Shown here one piece after another: positions 41,223-49,957 of a stretch of DNA of 64,000 nt (position 1 is the first letter of the stretch; the number at the start of each line of letters is the position of its first letter). A model generated the notes under the pieces. The model saw only the letters and a program-made list of their open reading frames with translations, was not told where the DNA came from and made no database searches. A program made the position numbers and the translations under genes. The stretch is from Lachnospiraceae bacterium (lineage in GTDB: Bacteria; Bacillota; Clostridia; Lachnospirales; Lachnospiraceae): contig JAFRYA010000006.1 of assembly GCA_017441295.1 (NCBI GenBank), positions 62,001 through 126,000 of the forward strand. The letters are read 5' to 3'.

Positions 41223-43673
41223 ATGGGTAAAAAAATATATGAGGGAATTCGCGTCATTGAAATAGGCAGCGACAGATGCGCTTTCTGTTCGAAACTTTTA
41301 GCCGATCTGGGGGCAGAAGTTATCAAAATTGAGCCTGAAAAAGGAGATACAACCAGAAAAATTGCTCCTTTTCTCAATGATCAGGAGGGAATAGAAAACA
41401 GTCTGTTTCATGCATTCTATAACGCTGGTAAGAAAAGCGTGGTTCTTGATTATTGCGGCAAAGATAAGGACACTTTTTTGAAACTAATTCAGACCGCAGA
41501 TGTTCTGATCGAGGCGACGAAACCAGGCTATCTGGATAGATTTGCTTTAGGATATGAAGAATTAAAGAAGGTAAATCCTGGTCTCGTCATGTGTTCTATT
41601 ACTCCATTCGGACAAAAAGGCCCATGGAAAGAATGGGAAGCTCCATCAGATATCATTCTGTATGCAGCAGGAGGAGCAATGTATGAGTTGGGAGATAAGG
41701 ATAAGCCCCCAATTCAATTAGGCTACCATTTTTTGACCAATGGAACAAACTTATATGCTCTGACCGGTATTGCCGGTGCTCTGCTTGCACGGGAAAAACA
41801 AGGAGAAGGCAGTTATATTGATATTTCTATTATCGAGGTAGCAGCGGCGTGGAGAGGATCAGAACTTGGTTTTACACAGCAAGCTCCGGATTACCGTGTC
41901 TGTCAGAGAAAGGGCAGCCAGGGAATTATGATTCCTGCGAACTTTTATGAGTGCAAAGACGGACATGCATTTATTATGGCATCTGGCAGATGGCCGGAAA
42001 TGATCCAATGGATGAAAGACGTCGGAATGGATATTCGCGGGAAAGACGATCCGAAATATCTTCCTGATCAGGGCTTTAATAAATATCTTTGGGAAGAAAT
42101 CGATGAGATAAATGGCATGGTGAATGAACTTACCCGCCATTATACGATGAATGAGCTGACTGTTGAGGGCCAGAAAAGGAAAATTCCTGTTGGCCCGGCG
42201 GAGACTATGGAGACAGTTTTGAAAAATGAACAGTATATCGGCCGCAATTATTTCAAAGAAATCGACAGTCCGGTTCTGGGAACTGCTAAATATCCAATAA
42301 GAGCAATTGGATTTACACAGGGAGAAATGCTCACAGACCGCCCTGCCCCATTATTAGGGCAGCATACGGAGTCTGTGTTAAATGAAATAGCGGTTGGAGA
42401 AAAGAAACAGTTCGTTAAAAAGCAAGAACTTCATAAGCTTTTAGAAGGAATAGTTGTTCTTGATCTTGGATGGGTTGTTGCCGGACCGCATTGCGGAAGA
42501 ATTCTTACAGATCTTGGAGCAACGGTTATCCGTATAGAAAGTGCTTCCAGACCAGATCCTATGCGTATTGATGCCAGAAGATATGGTATCAGCGAAAAGG
42601 ATGCTATGCAGGAAGGCGGCTGGTGCTTCCAGGATAATAACCGCAACAAAATGGATTTGGGAATTAATCTGAAAACAGCAAAGGGTCGCCAAATCCTGGA
42701 AGAAATGGTGGCAAAAGCAGATATAGTAATCTGCAATTTTGCTCCACGTGGCTTTCATAGTATGAAGATTGATTATGAAAGCCTTAAGGAATACAAAGAA
42801 GATATTATTGTTATCAACGCCTCCGGACTGGGCGACTGGGGACCGTATAGCAGTTATATGACTTTTGCGCCGGTACTTTCCTGTTATACAGGCATCACAA
42901 GTTTAATGGGATATGAAGGTCATGGTCCGTATGGATACCCTGGACCGTTTGCAGACTATACAGGTGGTGTTTGCATGTCTGCCGCTGCTCTTGTTGCTTT
43001 ATATTACCGGGATAAGACCGGGAAAGGACAGTTTGTAGATCTTTGCCAGGCGGAAGCAACAATCCAGAATCTTGGTCCTCAGCTGCTCGATTGGCAGTTA
43101 AATCATAGGATTCCGGATATGTATGGAAATCATCATACATATGGTCAAATGGTTCCACACAACTGCTATGAATGCAAAACAGATAATACCTGGCTGGTTT
43201 TAGCGATTGCTGATGATCTTCAGTGGAAACAACTTACGATGATTCTGGGGCAGGATTTTCCGGAGTTAATGAATAAAGAATATTGCTCCTTCGCCGGACG
43301 TAAAGAACACGAAACAGAAATTGATCAATTATTAAAATATGCTTTTCGAACAAAGGAAGCTGCAGAAATTGCAGTGATTCTTCAATATGCAGGAGTCCCT
43401 GCTTCTAAGGTACATAGTACGTGGGATACTTTGTATGACAATCCTCAACTGAAAGAACTGGATTATTTCAAAAAAATTGAGCTTGCTGATAATGGTCTGG
43501 AACCGAAACACTTCCTGGTTACCGGTCCATTGATCCACAGTTCTTTTGGTGATCCACAAAAATATATTCAGGGACCGGCTTTTGCTCGGGATAATAAGTA
43601 TTTAATTAAGACTGTTTTAGGTCATGATGACAGTTTTTTGAAAGATGCAGAAGAAGAACACGTATTCTCATAA
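41223..43673 (+). CDS. Fused tandem family III (CaiB-like) CoA-transferase
   Basis: 816 residues made of two CaiB-type domains, about 1-395 and 402-816. N half: LLADLGAEVIKIEPEKGDTT, SIIEVAAAW; C half: GWVVAGPHCGRILTDLGATV, RYGISEKDAMQEGGW, GKGQFVDLCQAEATIQN. In each half the residue at the place of the formyl-CoA transferase nucleophile Asp169 reads Glu by eye. The two halves match respectively the separate genes 43691 and 44878, so this is the fused version of a two-subunit enzyme such as benzylsuccinate CoA-transferase BbsEF. It moves CoA between carboxylic acids, thus activating the pathway substrate. Confidence 0.88.
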   Translation: MGKKIYEGIRVIEIGSDRCAFCSKLLADLGAEVIKIEPEKGDTTRKIAPFLNDQEGIENSLFHAFYNAGKKSVVLDYCGKDKDTFLKLIQTADVLIEATKPGYLDRFALGYEELKKVNPGLVMCSITPFGQKGPWKEWEAPSDIILYAAGGAMYELGDKDKPPIQLGYHFLTNGTNLYALTGIAGALLAREKQGEGSYIDISIIEVAAAWRGSELGFTQQAPDYRVCQRKGSQGIMIPANFYECKDGHAFIMASGRWPEMIQWMKDVGMDIRGKDDPKYLPDQGFNKYLWEEIDEINGMVNELTRHYTMNELTVEGQKRKIPVGPAETMETVLKNEQYIGRNYFKEIDSPVLGTAKYPIRAIGFTQGEMLTDRPAPLLGQHTESVLNEIAVGEKKQFVKKQELHKLLEGIVVLDLGWVVAGPHCGRILTDLGATVIRIESASRPDPMRIDARRYGISEKDAMQEGGWCFQDNNRNKMDLGINLKTAKGRQILEEMVAKADIVICNFAPRGFHSMKIDYESLKEYKEDIIVINASGLGDWGPYSSYMTFAPVLSCYTGITSLMGYEGHGPYGYPGPFADYTGGVCMSAAALVALYYRDKTGKGQFVDLCQAEATIQNLGPQLLDWQLNHRIPDMYGNHHTYGQMVPHNCYECKTDNTWLVLAIADDLQWKQLTMILGQDFPELMNKEYCSFAGRKEHETEIDQLLKYAFRTKEAAEIAVILQYAGVPASKVHSTWDTLYDNPQLKELDYFKKIELADNGLEPKHFLVTGPLIHSSFGDPQKYIQGPAFARDNKYLIKTVLGHDDSFLKDAEEEHVFS

Positions 43674-43690
43674 TTAGGGAGGGTAAAAAA

Positions 43691-44866
43691 TTGGGAACTA
43701 TTTATGAAGGAAAAAGGGTATTGGAAATATCCGACGAAAAAGGAATGTATTGTGGGAAGCTTCTCACAATGGTAGGAATGGAAGTCATTAAGATTGAGCC
43801 GGAAGAGGGAGACCCTCAAAGACTCTGGGGACCTTTCGCCGGCCATGTGGAAGACAAAGAGAGAGGCTGTTTCTGGATCTACTATAACACGGGAAAGAAG
43901 AGTGTAACTCTCGACATTTACAGCGAAAAAGGCAAGGAAATTGTGAAAAAGCTTGCTTCGGAAGCGGATGTCCTGATTGAAACACTGAAGCCTGGAAAAA
44001 TGGCAGAACTTGGACTTGGATATGATGATATCAAGGCAATAAATCCAAAGATTGTTTATTGTTCTATTACTGCTTTCGGACAGGATGGACCATATGCACA
44101 GTGGAACGCTTCTTCCGATATTATTCCATATGCGATAGCAGGAAATATGAATGAGTGTGGCCGCCCGGGATTTGGTTACGCACCATTAAACATAGGTCGT
44201 AATTTTACTTATAATGCGGCCGGACTATATTCTGCGGTAGCTATCCTGGCATTTGTCAGACAGGCAGTTAATACAGGAGAAGGAGGATATCTGGATACCG
44301 CGGCAATTGAAACCGCTGCTTTATGGCGAAATGAAGACATGGCAAATGGACAAAGATTTCCTTATAAGCCGGACAGAAAGAAAGTTGGAAGTGCACCTCC
44401 GTTTCCTCCTGGAGGAATGTATAAGTGTAAAGATGGCAGCGTTTTTATTGTCGGTATGTCTCAATGGAGATCGCTCAGTGAGTGGATGAAAGAGGTTGGC
44501 ATGGATATCGGCGAATTTGATGATGAAAAATATAAGATTGCCAATAACGATAATCCGGATGTTTGTTCCCACAGCGATGAATTGAATGCGCTTGTTGCTG
44601 CACTGTGCCAAAACTATACAAAAGACGAGTTATACAAGGAAGGATTGAGATGGCACATTCCTATCGTACCGATGAATTCACCGGAGGATGTTTATAACGA
44701 TGAACACTTTAACGAACGAGGTTTCTTTGTGCGCGTAAATCATCCAATTGCCGGAGAAACGAATTATCCGGGTGCACCCGCTAAATTGACGGCAACTCCG
44801 TTGACCGTTGATCAGGCTGCACCTTTGCTTGGCTCCGCAAATGAAGAAGTCTTAGGAACGCTGTAA
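43691..44866 (+). CDS. Family III (CaiB-like) CoA-transferase, N-half type
   Basis: 391 residues, starting at TTG 43691 with SD GGAGGG. It corresponds to the N-terminal half of the fused enzyme upstream: MVGMEVIKIEPEEGDPQ, GKKSVTLDIYSEKGKEI, LETLKPG-like IETLKPGKMAELGLGYDDI, ITAFGQDGPYAQW, EGGYLDTAAIETAALW. Probably forms a heterodimer with the next gene product. Family enzymes transfer CoA between organic acids through covalent aspartyl/glutamyl intermediates. It could act on a different acid from the fused enzyme. Confidence 0.88.
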   Translation: MGTIYEGKRVLEISDEKGMYCGKLLTMVGMEVIKIEPEEGDPQRLWGPFAGHVEDKERGCFWIYYNTGKKSVTLDIYSEKGKEIVKKLASEADVLIETLKPGKMAELGLGYDDIKAINPKIVYCSITAFGQDGPYAQWNASSDIIPYAIAGNMNECGRPGFGYAPLNIGRNFTYNAAGLYSAVAILAFVRQAVNTGEGGYLDTAAIETAALWRNEDMANGQRFPYKPDRKKVGSAPPFPPGGMYKCKDGSVFIVGMSQWRSLSEWMKEVGMDIGEFDDEKYKIANNDNPDVCSHSDELNALVAALCQNYTKDELYKEGLRWHIPIVPMNSPEDVYNDEHFNERGFFVRVNHPIAGETNYPGAPAKLTATPLTVDQAAPLLGSANEEVLGTL

Positions 44867-44877
44867 GGAGGTATGGG

Positions 44878-46125
44878 ATGATGACAAATACAAAAAGACC
44901 TTTAGAGGATATTTTGATCATAGATAATTCTTGGATAGTTGCCGGCCCGCATGGTGTGCGTTTGCTTTCTGATCTCGGCGCAAAAGTTATTCATGTAGAG
45001 TCTTCCAAAAAGAAGGACATGGTTCGTTTTGACCATATAAGGCTTGGTGTAAAAGATCCAAAGAAGGAAGGCGGCTGGGTCTTCCAGGATAATAACCGAA
45101 ATGCAATGGGTCTCCAATTGAATATGAAATCTGCAAAAGGCAGAGAAATTTACTATAAACTGGTCCAGGCTGCTGATGTCGTTGTATCGAACATTACTCC
45201 GAGGGCTGTAAAAAGCATGGGAATCGATTTTGAGACATTAAGCCAGTACAATCCGAAAATCATTTCTGTCAACGCTTCAGGTATGGGAGATTACGGATGC
45301 AAAAAAGATACAATGGTCTTCGCTCCTGCACTGAACTGTCTGACTGGATGCACCTACACCGTTGGATATGAGGGTGAGGAAGGTGTCGGAATAAGTGTTT
45401 CAACAGCGGATGATGTCGGAGGTGCAATGCTTGCATTCTCAGTACTTCAGGCAATCGCACAAAGAGATGCAACAGGAAAAGGTCAGTTTATCGATTTATC
45501 AGAAGCGGAAAACATGCTGAGTTTTATTGGATCCACGATTCTTGAATGGGCATACAACAAGGAACAGACAGGACCGATCGGGAATCATGCATACTATGGT
45601 CCACTCTGCCCTCACAATGCATATAGCGGAGCCGGCAGAGATAATTGGATGGTTATTGCGATTGGATCAGATGAGGAATGGCAGAGGTTTGTAGCTGAAG
45701 TTGGTGATGAAGCCCCGGCTTTAAAAGATGAAAAGTTTGTTTCTTATGAAGGCAGAAAAGCGAATGAAAAAGAATTAGATGACATAATTGCCGGAATCGC
45801 TGTGAAACATAATAATAGGGTTTTCGCGGAAAGACTTCAGAATGCCGGAGTATCGGCAGCACCTGTGAATCCAGCTTCTGAGACACTTGCAGATGAACAT
45901 CTTAATGCAAGGGGTTTTTGGAATCTGGTTGGTCTTCCGGAAACTGATCCCCGTCAACCGGATTTCCTGATTTCGGCTGATGTTCCAAAGTCAATGCCGC
46001 GAAATGAGAAAACCTTCAAACCGGGTCCTGCAATGGGACAGGATAACGAATGGATACTGAAAGAACTACTTCATTTAACAGGTGAAGAAATAGAAGAAGC
46101 AAAGAACGATGATGCATTTATTTAA
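44878..46125 (+). CDS. Family III (CaiB-like) CoA-transferase, C-half type
   Basis: 415 residues with SD AAGGAGG before the ATG. It corresponds to the C-terminal half of the fused enzyme: NSWIVAGPHGVRLLSDLGAK, IRLGVKDPKKEGGWVFQDNN, NASGMGDYG, GKGQFIDLSEAENMLSF. The motif FQDNNRN is shared with the fused protein (CFQDNNRNK), showing paralogy. Last gene of the 36928-46125 operon; the mutase operon leader follows. Likely partner of the 43691 product. Confidence 0.88.
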   Translation: MMTNTKRPLEDILIIDNSWIVAGPHGVRLLSDLGAKVIHVESSKKKDMVRFDHIRLGVKDPKKEGGWVFQDNNRNAMGLQLNMKSAKGREIYYKLVQAADVVVSNITPRAVKSMGIDFETLSQYNPKIISVNASGMGDYGCKKDTMVFAPALNCLTGCTYTVGYEGEEGVGISVSTADDVGGAMLAFSVLQAIAQRDATGKGQFIDLSEAENMLSFIGSTILEWAYNKEQTGPIGNHAYYGPLCPHNAYSGAGRDNWMVIAIGSDEEWQRFVAEVGDEAPALKDEKFVSYEGRKANEKELDDIIAGIAVKHNNRVFAERLQNAGVSAAPVNPASETLADEHLNARGFWNLVGLPETDPRQPDFLISADVPKSMPRNEKTFKPGPAMGQDNEWILKELLHLTGEEIEEAKNDDAFI

Positions 46126-46138
46126 ATACAATAGAAAG

Positions 46139-46240
46139 TTGTACAAATGAACAAAAACCGTTCCTTTTTGCAAAACAATTTTTGACGATTGTTCATCTTG
46201 AGATTTCATTAAATCAATTATCATGAAATCAAATAACAGA
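46139..46240 (+). promoter_or_regulatory. Regulatory leader with palindromic operator (site 2)
   Basis: TTGTACAAATGAACAA at 46139-46154, identical to site 1 and followed by identical AAA; the next ~70 bases are colinear with 36801-36870 and end in TTATCAT (46218-46224) and AAATAACAG. I see no cobalamin-riboswitch features. It should control the mutase operon starting at 46254. Confidence 0.65.
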
Positions 46241-46253
46241 GGAGGCAAAAACA

Positions 46254-46688
46254 ATGACAAAAGCAAGTGACATAACTGTTGTTACGGGAACTATCGGGGA
46301 TGATATTCATAGCCTTGGGATTACAGTTATTGAACATGCCCTGCGAAATGTTGGGTTTCATGTAGTCAAGCTCGGCATACAGGTTTCACAGGAAGATTAT
46401 ATAAAAGCAGCAATAGAAACAGACGCAAAAGCAATCCTTGTTTCTTCTATGAGTGGGCATGGCAGAGTACTTTGTCAGGGGTTCCGTGACAAATGTATAG
46501 AAGCTGGCATTCCGGATGTATTGCTATATGTCGGCGGTTGCCTGACAACAGGAGATACTCCTTGGGATGAGATAGAGAGATACTTTTTGGAGGATTTGAA
46601 ATTTAATCAAGTAATGCCAAATACATCTCTTCCCGGAGATGTTATAGAGCATCTTAAAGATGATCTCGAAGTGGAACTCAATGCATAG
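46254..46688 (+). CDS. B12-binding subunit of a glutamate-mutase-type enzyme (S component)
   Basis: 144 residues, the size of GlmS/MutS. The base-off/His-on B12 motif Asp17-x-His19-x-x-Gly22 (GDDIHSLG) is intact, followed by LVSSMSGHG and LLYVGGCLTTGD, which form the cobalamin tail pocket. It binds coenzyme B12 together with the E subunit in the next gene. SD AGAGGAGG. In glutamate mutase the S2E2 complex rearranges (S)-glutamate to (2S,3S)-3-methylaspartate; here the E subunit's substrate site is altered, so the reaction is probably different. Confidence 0.92.
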   Translation: MTKASDITVVTGTIGDDIHSLGITVIEHALRNVGFHVVKLGIQVSQEDYIKAAIETDAKAILVSSMSGHGRVLCQGFRDKCIEAGIPDVLLYVGGCLTTGDTPWDEIERYFLEDLKFNQVMPNTSLPGDVIEHLKDDLEVELNA

Positions 46689-46700
46689 AAAGGAGCAACC

Positions 46701-48167
46701 ATGGGATTAAGTAATCAAAGGATTGATGAAGATCAGTTCCTGGCATCAAGACAGGAAGTATTAAATATGTATAAGACCGGAGCGCAGGTCAATCTGGAAG
46801 AAGCAATTGCATATTGCAAGGCTATTCCTGCTCACAAAAATCTGACGCATCAGTTAAGGGAAGCAAGAAAAAATGAGACTGTAATCATGCATAACCTTAG
46901 CGGTATGGCTACGATTGAAATGCACCGGAATTTATTATCGGCGCTGCAGGATCAGGGAGGCGCTGGTCTTCTGCATTGCATTTATGACAGTCTGACAAGA
47001 ACATGTCGTTTTGATGAATCAGAGCGATTAATGAAGGAAAGTGAAAAGACCGGTAAAAATATGTTGAACGGCTTCCCTGTCGTTGCATATGGTGTAAAAG
47101 GATGTCGTGAATTATTTGAATCCCTCGATCGTCCAATTTCAGCTTTGGGACCATCGATTGATTCAAGGCTTTGTACTGAAATCGCAATGGCATCCGGATT
47201 TTCTGAATTAGTTCTGAATACGTTTACTGCTTTTGAAACTTATACAAAAACTGTACCCCTTGAAGAAATCATTGGTTATCATCAATATGCTGCCAGACTT
47301 GCCAGCTATTATCAGGATCATGGTATAGACATTTGCTGTGTAGTACCAAATGGGCCTGGAGGTGATAATGCACCGGGTATTGCGCCACCATCTTTAGGAA
47401 CCGCAGGTAATATTCTTGGAGCTCTTATGTGTGCCGGCCAGGGATTGAAATATCTGGTGTTTGATTATCATTCTCATGGCAATCTCGCACAGGATGCAGC
47501 CAGCTGTTTTGTCAGACTGAAGCTGGCAAAAGAGTATCTGGAGAAGCTAGGCTATCATGACATCGAATGCTATCTTGAAAATGGCCAATTAGGTGGACAA
47601 TATCCACAGAACTTTGATCAGGCAAGGATTCAGGTGGCTTATGGTGCAAGTATTTCCGCAGTAACAAATGCGGAAGTCTGCCAGGTAAAAACGTATGACG
47701 AGTCCTCTAATATTCCAACTCTTGAGAGTCAGGTAAGCTCGTTGATCATGGGCAAGATGATGTATGACATCATCAAGACCCAGCATATAGATTTCCGTAA
47801 CATGAAAGAGATTCAAATAGAGATGGAGGAAGAGGAAAAAGAGACAAGAGCAATTGTTGATAAAGTCCTTGAACTGGGTGACGGAGATCCGATGGTCGGT
47901 TCTGTGAAGGCATATGAACTGGGCGTACTGGATAATCCGGTAGCATCAAATCCGCGTGTTGCAATGAAAACCGTAGGTATCAAAGATCTGAACGGTGCTG
48001 TTCGTTATCTGAATACTGGAAATCTTCCGTTTACACAGGAGATGAAAGATTTCCACCTTGACCGCTTAAATGCCAGAGCGGAAAAACTGGGACATAAACT
48101 GGACTTTGACACATTGGTTGCAGATATGAGAGCTATTGCAGCCGGAGAGTGGATAAGTAAGAAATAG
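46701..48167 (+). CDS. Glutamate-mutase-family catalytic subunit (E component) with altered substrate pocket
   Basis: 488 residues, TIM barrel, close in length to GlmE (483). Recalled C. cochlearium GlmE aligns without gaps over residues 1-183, including KNM-type KTGKNMLNGFPVVAYGVKG and IDSRLCTEI. Substrate residues: Arg66 is Leu (HNLSGMA), Arg149 is Leu (ISALGP), Glu171 is Val, Tyr177 is Ala, whereas Arg100 (TRTCRF) and Tyr181 are kept. The carboxylate- and amine-binding site for glutamate is thus mostly gone. It remains a probable adenosylcobalamin mutase, of another substrate (inference). SD GAAAGGAG. Confidence 0.85.
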   Translation: MGLSNQRIDEDQFLASRQEVLNMYKTGAQVNLEEAIAYCKAIPAHKNLTHQLREARKNETVIMHNLSGMATIEMHRNLLSALQDQGGAGLLHCIYDSLTRTCRFDESERLMKESEKTGKNMLNGFPVVAYGVKGCRELFESLDRPISALGPSIDSRLCTEIAMASGFSELVLNTFTAFETYTKTVPLEEIIGYHQYAARLASYYQDHGIDICCVVPNGPGGDNAPGIAPPSLGTAGNILGALMCAGQGLKYLVFDYHSHGNLAQDAASCFVRLKLAKEYLEKLGYHDIECYLENGQLGGQYPQNFDQARIQVAYGASISAVTNAEVCQVKTYDESSNIPTLESQVSSLIMGKMMYDIIKTQHIDFRNMKEIQIEMEEEEKETRAIVDKVLELGDGDPMVGSVKAYELGVLDNPVASNPRVAMKTVGIKDLNGAVRYLNTGNLPFTQEMKDFHLDRLNARAEKLGHKLDFDTLVADMRAIAAGEWISKK

Positions 48168-48189
48168 AATTTACATCGGGGTGTAACAA

Positions 48190-49629
48190 TTGTATCTATT
48201 GATCGATTTTGGAAGTACATATACAAAGGTTCTGGCAGTTGATGTCGAATCAGAGACCATCCTTGGAAGGGCGCAGGCACCGACAACCGTTGAAACCAGT
48301 ATTTTGGAAGGTTTGCATCATGCACTCGAGAAACTGGAAATAGGCGGACGAAAGCTGACAAAAGAAGAAATACAGTCTTCTAAGAAACTAGCATCAAGCT
48401 CAGCGGCCGGCGGTCTCTGTGTAGTTGCAATAGGCCTGGTTCCGGATCTGACGCTGGAAGCCGCCAGAAAAGCGGCTCTTGGTGCCGGAGCGAAGATCAT
48501 AGGCTCTTATTCATTTGAAATTGATCAGGAAACAATTGAAGAGATTGAAGAAACGGGATGCGATATGATCCTTCTCGTTGGCGGAACCGATGGAGGCAAT
48601 AAGACTGTGATTCAGCATAATGCGCAGATGCTTGCAGAATCAAAGCTTTCAGTTCCGATAATTGTTGCCGGAAACAGCAAAGCATCTTCAAAATGCATGC
48701 AGATCCTTAAAGCAGGTGGAAAGTATGCAGTTCAGACAGAGAATGTACTTCCGGAGCTGGATAAGATTAACGTAGAGCCGGTCAGGGAATGTATCCGTGA
48801 GATATTCATGAACCGTATTGTTACAGCAAAGGGATTGGATAAAGCACAGGATTTTATTGGCAAGATTGCGATGCCGACACCTATGGCGACACTCAATGCC
48901 GCACAGCTGCTTGCAGATGGGATCAATGATGTGGAAGAAGGAATCGGCGAGCTTATGGTTGTGGAAGTAGGCGGCGCAACGACGAACATTCACTCCGTTG
49001 CAAAGGGTGAAAGCATGGGAGTCAATGTTATGCGGAAAGGTCTACCGGAACCATATGCAAAGCGTACTGTCGAGGGAGATCTTGGAATCCGATATAATGC
49101 GGCAACAATTCTGGACCTGGTCGGACCAACAAGAATTTGCAGGTTTATGAATCCGGAATATGTTGCTTCTGACACGGATGTAGAACGTTATATCCGCTCT
49201 CTGCGTGCCAATGTGGAACATACCCCGGAGAATCGTATTGAAACTGAAATCGATGTGGCGATGGCAGGAAATGCAGTTTCCATTGCGGTTGAACGACATG
49301 CAGGAACCATAAAAAGCGCTTGGGGTTTAAGCGGAGAGATTCAGGTTCTGCAGGGAAAAGACCTTACCAGATGTAAAAATGTTGTCGGAACAGGAGGAGT
49401 CTTTGCATATAACCCTTATCCGGAGCGTATTTTGGAAAAGGCATTATATGACGAGAATAATCCAATGTCGTTGAAACCTATCCATCCGCGTCTTTATGTT
49501 GACAAAGACTATATGTTATATGCAATGGGGCTGCTAAGCACTGTTGAGCCGCTCGCGGCGCTCCACATCGAAAAGAAATATTTACTGCAGAACGAAGTGG
49601 ATTATAAGGAGAACATTGTAAATGACTGA
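48190..49629 (+). CDS. GlmL/MutL-type reactivating ATPase of the B12 mutase
   Basis: 479 residues, starting at TTG 48190 with SD GGGGTG. ASKHA (actin-like) ATPase: LLIDFGSTYTKVLAVD is the phosphate-1 loop, SLLVGGTDGG-like LVGGTDGGNK and VEVGGATTNIHSVAKG the later loops. GlmL proteins reactivate the mutase by exchanging damaged cobalamin with ATP. The S-E-L order is the classical glutamate-mutase cluster. The stop overlaps the next gene by 8 bases. Confidence 0.9.
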   Translation: MYLLIDFGSTYTKVLAVDVESETILGRAQAPTTVETSILEGLHHALEKLEIGGRKLTKEEIQSSKKLASSSAAGGLCVVAIGLVPDLTLEAARKAALGAGAKIIGSYSFEIDQETIEEIEETGCDMILLVGGTDGGNKTVIQHNAQMLAESKLSVPIIVAGNSKASSKCMQILKAGGKYAVQTENVLPELDKINVEPVRECIREIFMNRIVTAKGLDKAQDFIGKIAMPTPMATLNAAQLLADGINDVEEGIGELMVVEVGGATTNIHSVAKGESMGVNVMRKGLPEPYAKRTVEGDLGIRYNAATILDLVGPTRICRFMNPEYVASDTDVERYIRSLRANVEHTPENRIETEIDVAMAGNAVSIAVERHAGTIKSAWGLSGEIQVLQGKDLTRCKNVVGTGGVFAYNPYPERILEKALYDENNPMSLKPIHPRLYVDKDYMLYAMGLLSTVEPLAALHIEKKYLLQNEVDYKENIVND

Positions 49630-49957
49630 ACAGAATGGGTTTTGCTATTTTAGTAATCAGGCTTGTGAATTCTACCCCTGCCATCATGTGGATGACCCTG
49701 AATTTTTTAATTGTATGATGTGTTATTGCCCTCTTTATTTTCTCCCGGAAGATTGTGGAGGAAACTATACACTGAGTTCTCGGGGCATACGTGATTGTTC
49801 AAATTGTACAATACCGCATGATCCTGGTGGATATGAATACATTATTAACAAGTTAAAGCAAATTATGAAAGATATCCAAACCCGTCCCGAACCGTATTTC
49901 AAAAGTCCGGAAGGGGAGCGGATTCATTTAACAGGTAACAGGAAGGAGGAGGAATGA
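49622..49957 (+). CDS. Cysteine-rich small protein (corrinoid-context family)
   Basis: 111 residues with nine Cys: C8, C15, C20, C31, C34, C36, C45, C59, C62. The pattern FSNQACEFYPCH, FFNCMMCYCPLYF, CGGNY, CSNCTIPH matches the cysteine-rich small domain family often found near cobalamin genes (recalled). It probably binds Zn or Fe-S. It overlaps the stop of the mutase reactivase (8 bases) and the start of the PrpD gene (ATGA), so it is locked into the B12 operon; function unknown, possibly metal or corrinoid handling. Confidence 0.78.
   Translation: MTEQNGFCYFSNQACEFYPCHHVDDPEFFNCMMCYCPLYFLPEDCGGNYTLSSRGIRDCSNCTIPHDPGGYEYIINKLKQIMKDIQTRPEPYFKSPEGERIHLTGNRKEEE

Noticed and set aside
41223..43673. 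Fused CoA transferase caused by a sequencing error joining two genes
   Set aside because: One continuous frame with a short natural linker and no internal stop or SD-start pair at the joint; the split paralogues are separate genes with their own starts.
46139..46253. Cobalamin riboswitch before the mutase operon
   Set aside because: The 115-base space is AT-rich and lacks the conserved B12-box and stem pattern; it is instead colinear with the leader at 36785.
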